Origin: Spirochaetaceae bacterium
GTDB taxonomy: Bacteria; Spirochaetota; Spirochaetia; Treponematales; Breznakiellaceae
Direction: 5' to 3'
Length of the DNA stretch: 11,075 nt
Assembly (NCBI GenBank): GCA_031255655.1
Contig: JAIRSB010000139.1
Location: forward strand, 1-11,075
This document shows, one piece after another, positions 6,636 to 11,075 of the stretch (positions within the stretch are counted from its first letter, which is position 1; every line of letters begins with the position of its first letter). The position numbers were made by a program, and so were the translations under genes. Below the pieces are notes generated by a model that saw only the letters and a program-made list of their open reading frames with translations, was not told the DNA's origin and did no database searches.

Positions 6636-7531
6636 TGACGACTGAACAAAAAATGAGCACGGCTTGTTTCCTTGATACAGCCTACGCATTCTTTAAAACA
6701 GGCTATTTCGAAGAAAGCGCCCAGCGTGATTTTACCGATGATGTTGAGGAGAGTATCCCCGAAAACGAGACTGCCCGCATGGATGAGTTTGAATCCTCAG
6801 AGAGAGACGGCTCCGTTTACGAGGGCGTGGCGGCTGTTGGAGAATTGGCAGCCTGCGAAAGTGAGTTTTCTTATGGGGAAAACGAGTCATCAGGCGGCGC
6901 GGAGGCCTCCGCGCCGCCTGAGGTGGCGGAAACGCTTGAAGAAATTGCCGGAGAGGTTCAGGTATGCGCGCGCTGTGCCTTGTGCGAGACGCGGATAAAA
7001 GCTGTTCCGGGCGAAGGCCCGAAACAGCCGCTCGTTCTTGTTGTGGGCGAAGGACCGGGCGCGGACGAGGACGCGAGCGGACGGCCTTTTGTGGGAGCGG
7101 CGGGGCGGCTTTTGGACAAAATGCTGCTTTCTATAGGGCTTGAACGCGGTAAAAATTGTTTTATCGCCAATGTAATCAAATGCAGGCCGCCCAGAAACCG
7201 CGACCCTTATCCCGAAGAAACGGAGGCTTGTCTTCCGTTTTTTGAACGCCAGTTTGCGCTTCTGAATCCGGCTTTAATTCTTACTGTCGGGAAGGTGCCG
7301 GTGAAAACATTGTTGGGGACGAACGAGGGTATCACGCGCCTGCGCGGAAACTGGAGGACTTACCGCGGGGTCCCATTGCTGCCGACTTTTCATCCAAGTT
7401 ACTTACTGCGCGATGAATCGCAGAAGCAGTTCGCTTGGGAAGATCTCAAATCCTTGTGCCGCCGCCTTGCCGAAATTGACGCGATTTACGCAGCGGAAAC
7501 CGCTGAACTGCGTAAGTCCCGGAATATATAA
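6635..7531 (+). CDS. Family-4 uracil-DNA glycosylase with long acidic N-terminal extension
   Basis: The product removes uracil from DNA as the first step of base excision repair. The catalytic part is residues 105-285 of 298. The Fe-S cluster ligands are likely C111, C114, C183 and C199 (CARC...IKCRPPRNRDP...EAC); C117 is an extra Cys. Motif A is GEGPGADEDASGRPFVGAAG (138-157) and the C-terminal motif is HPSYLL (253-258), both typical of family 4, with GEGPG in place of the commoner GEAPG. Residues 1-105 are an extension not needed for the fold: 27 acidic against 5 basic residues, little predicted structure, and a Ser/Gly/Ala/Pro stretch encoded by a perfect palindrome. The ATG overlaps the clpB stop (TGATG), with GGA at 6623-6625 as likely ribosome site, so it is probably translationally coupled to clpB. 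The next gene begins at the base after this stop. Confidence 0.92.
   Translation: MTTEQKMSTACFLDTAYAFFKTGYFEESAQRDFTDDVEESIPENETARMDEFESSERDGSVYEGVAAVGELAACESEFSYGENESSGGAEASAPPEVAETLEEIAGEVQVCARCALCETRIKAVPGEGPKQPLVLVVGEGPGADEDASGRPFVGAAGRLLDKMLLSIGLERGKNCFIANVIKCRPPRNRDPYPEETEACLPFFERQFALLNPALILTVGKVPVKTLLGTNEGITRLRGNWRTYRGVPLLPTFHPSYLLRDESQKQFAWEDLKSLCRRLAEIDAIYAAETAELRKSRNI
6890..6921. repeat. Perfect 32-bp palindrome inside the glycosylase gene
   Basis: The half-site TCAGGCGGCGCGGAGG (6890-6905) is followed directly by its exact reverse complement CCTCCGCGCCGCCTGA (6906-6921) with no spacer. The symmetry stops at 6889/6922. It is in frame with the gene and encodes residues 86-96 (SGGAEASAPPE) of the acidic linker. 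It would form a very stable RNA hairpin or a DNA cruciform. No T-run follows, so it is not a normal terminator. Confidence 0.9.
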
Positions 7532-9520
7532 TTGCCGGAACAAACGCCGCGTTATCTTAGTCTGCTGTTCGACATTCCGTTAAAACAGTCGTTCGCTTAC
7601 CTCGACGGCAAGGATTGCGGAGGGGAGGTTGGCAAACGCGCCGTTGTCGATTTCGGCAGAAGGCAGCTTACAGGTTTTATAGTGAGCGCTTCCGGCGAGC
7701 CGCCCGCCGGAATTGATGCAGGTAAAATCAAAACGGTGCGGCGCATCGTCGATAAAGAGCCTATTTTCGGAGATGAGGATATCGCCCTTGCCGAATGGAT
7801 GGCTTCCTACTACTTTTGCTCGACAGGGGAAGCTCTGGCGGCTATGCTGCCGTCCGGCAGGCGGGCTTCTATCACTCCTTCATTCGTCGCAGACGACATA
7901 GATGCTATGGCGGTTTCCGCGCTTGAGTTGTCCGCCGGGCAGCGGGCCGCGCTTGACGCTTTAATCACGGGGGCGGAAGACGGGGTCCCCTTCTATTTGT
8001 ACGGCATCACAGGTTCCGGCAAAACTGAGGTTTTTTTGCGGGCGGCGGAATTCATGCTGGATGCCGGTAAGTCTGTCATCTATCTTGTGCCCGAAATTGC
8101 GTTGAGCCGTCAGACTTCGGAGGCTATCGGGAAGCGTTTCGGAGAGTCTGCCGCGACGCTTCATTCAAAGATGACATCTTCTCAGCGTTTTGCCGAATGG
8201 CTTAGGATACGGCGAGGCGAGGCGCGTATCGTAGTGGGGCCGCGCAGCGCGGTGTTCGCGCCTGTAAAACGGCTTGGGCTTATCATTATTGATGAGGAGC
8301 ATGACGGCTCGTACAAGTCGGGCAGCACGCCGCGTTATCACGGGCGGCAGGTGGCGATGCGCCGCTGCGCGGTGAGCGGAGCGGCACTGGTTATGGGGTC
8401 TGCGACGCCTTCGGCGGAGGCATGGAAGCTGATGGCCGACGGGAAAATCCGGCGGCTTGAGCTTAGCGAACGGCTTTCGGGCGGCTCGCTTCCAGAAATA
8501 AAGGCGGTTAGTCTGGCGCATAGTACGGGTTGTCTTTCATGGGAGTTAAAACAGGAAATCCGCGCTACCGCGAATATGGGGCGGCAGACGATACTGTTTC
8601 TGAACCGGCGGGGTTTCGCTTATTTTTATCATTGCGATAATTGCGGTTTTGAGCTTACTTGCAAGCGTTGTTCGGTATCGCTGACATGGCACAAAAACAA
8701 GGGGCGCGCCGTTTGCCATTATTGCGGCTATGAGGTCGTTCCGCCCCGCGCTTGCCCGTCTTGCGGTTCGCTCGAGGCGGGTTTCACGGGCGTTGGCACG
8801 GAGATGATAGAGGAGGAGGCGCGCCGCGCTTTCCCGGAGCTTAGGATACGACGTGTCGATGCCGATACCGCCGCCAAAAAGGACGGGCTTGCGGAGAGTT
8901 TGGCGCTGTTCCGCGCCGGCGCTATCGATTTATTGCTTGGTACACAGATGGTCGCCAAGGGACTTAATTTTCCGGGTGTGCGGCTTGTGGGCGTTGTTCT
9001 TGCCGATACGGGACTGCATCTGCCGGATTTCCGAGCGGCTGAACGGACTTTTTCACTGTTGGTGCAAGTTGCCGGAAGGGCAGGGCGTTATTTCCCGGAT
9101 GGTAAGGTACTTGTTCAGACACTGCGTCCGAGAGATCCGGTGATAGTCCGCGCCTGCGCTCTCGATGTCGAGGGTTTTTTTGAGGCGGAGCTTGCCCAGC
9201 GGCTGGAGCTTGGTTTTCCGCCTTATTCCCGCATCATACGTTTTACGCTAAGAAGCCGAGACGCTGGCAAGGCGTCGGCTGCCGCCCATCGTCTTTTTGA
9301 ATTATGCAGCCGTTTACTGCCGAAAGACGCGGGGATTCTGGGGCCTGCCGAGTGTCCTATCGCGCTAATCGCTGGAAATTACCGCATGCAGCTTCTGCTG
9401 CGCGGCATCGATATGGCAAATTTGCACGCCGCAGCGGGCGGCGCACTTAACGCCTACGAACGTGGCAAAGACTCTGCCGTATATCTTGAAGTAGATGTCG
9501 ATCCTGTCAGTATGCTTTAG
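7532..9520 (+). CDS. priA: Primosomal protein N' (replication restart helicase PriA)
   Basis: A 662-residue superfamily 2 helicase that recognises stalled or repaired forks and reloads the replisome. The N-terminal 3'-end-binding domain is about 1-70 (PLKQSFAYL...) and a winged-helix region about 72-115. Helicase motifs: Walker A GITGSGKT (158-165), DEEH box (254-257), GSATPS (289-294), GTQMVAKG (470-477) and QVAGRAGR (512-519). Two zinc clusters sit between the helicase lobes: C368, C371, C377, C380 and C395, C398, C408, C411. All eight Cys are present. The C-terminal domain runs from about 540, including GFPPYSRI. Length is close to the usual 700-730. The start is TTG 7532, immediately after the TAA of the glycosylase gene, with GGA at 7521-7523 as the ribosome site, so translation is probably coupled. 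Last gene of the clpB-udg-priA set. Confidence 0.96.
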   Translation: MPEQTPRYLSLLFDIPLKQSFAYLDGKDCGGEVGKRAVVDFGRRQLTGFIVSASGEPPAGIDAGKIKTVRRIVDKEPIFGDEDIALAEWMASYYFCSTGEALAAMLPSGRRASITPSFVADDIDAMAVSALELSAGQRAALDALITGAEDGVPFYLYGITGSGKTEVFLRAAEFMLDAGKSVIYLVPEIALSRQTSEAIGKRFGESAATLHSKMTSSQRFAEWLRIRRGEARIVVGPRSAVFAPVKRLGLIIIDEEHDGSYKSGSTPRYHGRQVAMRRCAVSGAALVMGSATPSAEAWKLMADGKIRRLELSERLSGGSLPEIKAVSLAHSTGCLSWELKQEIRATANMGRQTILFLNRRGFAYFYHCDNCGFELTCKRCSVSLTWHKNKGRAVCHYCGYEVVPPRACPSCGSLEAGFTGVGTEMIEEEARRAFPELRIRRVDADTAAKKDGLAESLALFRAGAIDLLLGTQMVAKGLNFPGVRLVGVVLADTGLHLPDFRAAERTFSLLVQVAGRAGRYFPDGKVLVQTLRPRDPVIVRACALDVEGFFEAELAQRLELGFPPYSRIIRFTLRSRDAGKASAAAHRLFELCSRLLPKDAGILGPAECPIALIAGNYRMQLLLRGIDMANLHAAAGGALNAYERGKDSAVYLEVDVDPVSML

Positions 9521-9583
9521 TTCGTTGATACATATTTCGTGTGGAATAAAAACTTTTATGTAGACTATGCCCAGTCCATAAAA
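9521..9583. other. Convergent spacer between priA and trpG
   Basis: This 63-base AT-rich gap separates two converging transcription units. The only symmetry is a weak ATAAAA-AC-TTTTAT dyad (9546-9559), which has no G-C pairs in its stem. No convincing bidirectional terminator is visible, so read-through or Rho-dependent ending is possible. Confidence 0.4.
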
Positions 9584-10150
9584 CTAGGATTTCAAAAAAT
9601 TTTCTAATATAAGGTTTCCGCGCGGGGTCAGGACAGATTCCGGGTGGAACTGGACGCCGTATACCGCCCGCCCGCGCAGTTGAACACCCATCACCTCACC
9701 GTCCGCCGAGCGAGCGCTAACGGCTAGAATAGGCGGTATCGTAGCCTCGACGGCGGCTAACGAATGGTAGCGGGCACCCTCGATGACGGGTGGAAGTCCG
9801 GCAAACAGCGGGCATGAGGCATCCAGCGTGATGGCGGAGGCCTTACCGTGCATTAGATGCTTTGCATACGTTACAGTTGCCCCGAACGCTTCACATATCG
9901 CCTGATGCCCCAAACATACGCCAAGTACCGGCACAATTTCGCTGAACTCAGCTATTACATGCGGGCAAATTCCGGAGTTTGAGGGCTTGCCCGGCCCAGG
10001 CGACAGCACGATATGACTTGGTTTTAGCTCGTGTATTTCTTTTAATGTAATTTCGTCATTGCGCGCTACGACTATTTCGGGATTCAACGCGCCTAAACTC
10101 TGGTACAGATTGTACGAAAAGCTGTCATAGTTATCTATCAATAAAATCAT
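9584..10150 (-). CDS. trpG: Anthranilate synthase glutamine amidotransferase subunit
   Basis: A 188-residue class I glutamine amidotransferase that releases ammonia from glutamine for TrpE to make anthranilate from chorismate. It begins MILLIDNYDSFSYNL, the classic start of the family, so ATG 10150 is used although the frame extends further upstream into trpE. Seen: LSPGPG (49-54), the nucleophile Cys79 in GVCLGHQ, and His169 and Glu171 in QFHPES. The candidate ribosome site GGGAG lies 12 bases before the ATG, inside the end of trpE; only 7 bases separate the two genes, so they are co-transcribed and probably coupled. PabA of folate synthesis is nearly identical in form, and one protein can serve both enzymes; the TrpE-type partner favours trpG. 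It is convergent with priA across 63 bases. Confidence 0.92.
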   Translation of the reverse strand: MILLIDNYDSFSYNLYQSLGALNPEIVVARNDEITLKEIHELKPSHIVLSPGPGKPSNSGICPHVIAEFSEIVPVLGVCLGHQAICEAFGATVTYAKHLMHGKASAITLDASCPLFAGLPPVIEGARYHSLAAVEATIPPILAVSARSADGEVMGVQLRGRAVYGVQFHPESVLTPRGNLILENFLKS

Positions 10151-10157
10151 GATGCTG

Positions 10158-11075
10158 TCATTCTCCCGCCGCCCGCTCAAGCGCGCGCATAACCGCGGCC
10201 AGTTTGTTCCGGCACTCGGCATATTCCTTCTCAGGTTCGCTGTCGGCCACAATTCCGGCTCCAGAACGGGCAAAAACTTTTCCGCCGCGTTTGTAGGCCA
10301 GCCGTATAGCTATGCAGACATCCATGTTGCCGGACACATCGAGGTAGCCTATAGCCCCGCCGTACAAGCCGCGCGGAGACCCGCCGCCGCCTTCCTCTAA
10401 CTCGCGGATAATCTGGCAGGCGCGGATTTTAGGCGCGCCGGAGAGCGTGCCGGCAGGCAACACGGCGTTTATCGCGTCAAGAGCAGTTTTGCCGGAGCGA
10501 ATGCGCCCTTTGACTGTGGAGCCGATATGCATTACATGAGAAAACCGCTCGATGGCGCGGTATTTTTCCACTATCACCGAGCCGAATTCGCAGACGCGGC
10601 CTAAATCATTCCGGCCTAAATCTACCAGCATCGTATGTTCCGCAAGTTCTTTTTCGTCCGCAAGCAGTTCGCGTTCAAGCGCCGCGTCTTCTTCCGGCGT
10701 CTTGCCGCGTGGGCGTGTTCCGGCAAGCGGGAATGTAAATAATTCGCCGTCTTTCAGTTTTACTAACGTTTCCGGCGAGGCCCCCGCTATCTCGATGTCG
10801 TCGCTCGAAAAATAAAACATATATGGGGAGGGATTCATATCGCGCAGAATCATGTAGGTGTCGAACAGGCTACCCTCGATGTCCGCTTCGTACTGGTTTG
10901 AAAGCACTACTTGGAATATGTCGCCTTCATGTATGTAGCGCACCGCTTGCCTCACCATCTCGTGGTAACGTGTTTGGCTGAACATGGGGCGAAAGGGCGA
11001 CAGTATGCGCAGCTGCGGTATGGCGGCTTGCGTTCCTTCTATAATAATCCGCACTATGTGTTCCAGTTCGCCTTT
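10158..11075 (-). CDS. trpE: Anthranilate synthase component I, C-terminal part (5' end cut by window)
   Basis: 305 residues are visible. The frame remains open to base 11075, so the true start is outside; the GTG at 11054 is internal. The visible part is the chorismate-binding domain, starting a little before 'SQTRYHEMVRQAVRYIHEGDIFQVVLS'. Motifs: PLAGTRPRG, EHTMLVDLGRNDLGRV, MHIGSTVKG, LPAGTLSGAPKIRACQII, GLYGGAIGYLD, GNMDVCIAIR and GAGIVADSEPEKEYAE. The A in P(L/I)AGT, where aminodeoxychorismate synthase PabB has K (PIKGT), and LPAGTLSGAPK favour TrpE over PabB. The product uses ammonia from TrpG to form anthranilate from chorismate, Mg-dependent, in the cytoplasm. The N-terminal region with the tryptophan feedback site is not in the window, so its regulation cannot be judged. 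trpG follows after 7 bases. No trpD, C, F, B or A follows; the next gene is the convergent priA. Confidence 0.92.
   Translation of the reverse strand, partial: KGELEHIVRIIIEGTQAAIPQLRILSPFRPMFSQTRYHEMVRQAVRYIHEGDIFQVVLSNQYEADIEGSLFDTYMILRDMNPSPYMFYFSSDDIEIAGASPETLVKLKDGELFTFPLAGTRPRGKTPEEDAALERELLADEKELAEHTMLVDLGRNDLGRVCEFGSVIVEKYRAIERFSHVMHIGSTVKGRIRSGKTALDAINAVLPAGTLSGAPKIRACQIIRELEEGGGGSPRGLYGGAIGYLDVSGNMDVCIAIRLAYKRGGKVFARSGAGIVADSEPEKEYAECRNKLAAVMRALERAAGE

Noticed and set aside
10151..10273. Longer trpG frame starting at 10273
   Set aside because: The extra 41 residues overlap the end of trpE in another frame; the family start MILLIDNYDSFS is at 10150.
9584..11075. pabA/pabB (folate) instead of trpG/trpE
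   Set aside because: The larger subunit has PLAGT and LPAGTLSGAPK, typical of TrpE; PabB has PIKGT. The small subunit could still serve both pathways.

Overview
The window is about 11 kb of a bacterial chromosome, carrying mostly housekeeping genes plus two less ordinary accessory genes. No tRNA, rRNA, CRISPR array, transposase or phage gene is visible. The organism is most likely a diderm bacterium: the first gene looks like a surface lipoprotein with TIG domains. The TIG plus transglutaminase-like lipoprotein, the acidic head on the family-4 uracil-DNA glycosylase and the AT-rich intergenic palindromes suggest a spirochaete of the Treponema lineage. That assignment rests on general resemblance and is of low to moderate confidence. 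Base composition is uneven: the clpB, udg, priA and trp genes are GC-rich, whereas the pentapeptide gene and the following spacer are AT-rich.

Left part (1-3128, + strand): the 3' part of a TIG/transglutaminase-like lipoprotein gene is cut by the window edge. It is followed by an AT-rich pentapeptide-repeat protein with a Cys/His-rich head, a 200-bp spacer holding three perfect inverted repeats, and a metallo-beta-lactamase-fold hydrolase with an unusual metal-binding motif.

Middle (3129-9520, + strand): an orphan hisB (histidine pathway) has its own candidate promoter and a strong rho-independent terminator. After the terminator comes a tightly packed set, clpB - family-4 uracil-DNA glycosylase - priA. 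The first pair overlaps by one base and the second pair abuts with no gap, so this looks like one operon joining protein disaggregation, uracil repair and replication restart. The glycosylase gene contains a perfect 32-bp palindrome inside the part coding for its acidic linker.

Right part (9521-11075): a short convergent spacer is followed on the minus strand by trpG and the C-terminal part of trpE. Together these encode anthranilate synthase, the first step of tryptophan synthesis; trpE runs off the right edge.

I did not find a clearly new multi-gene system. The most unusual items are the 32-bp intragenic palindrome, the related palindromes at 2331-2463, and three enzymes with changed signature residues (transglutaminase-like, MBL-fold and HisB).
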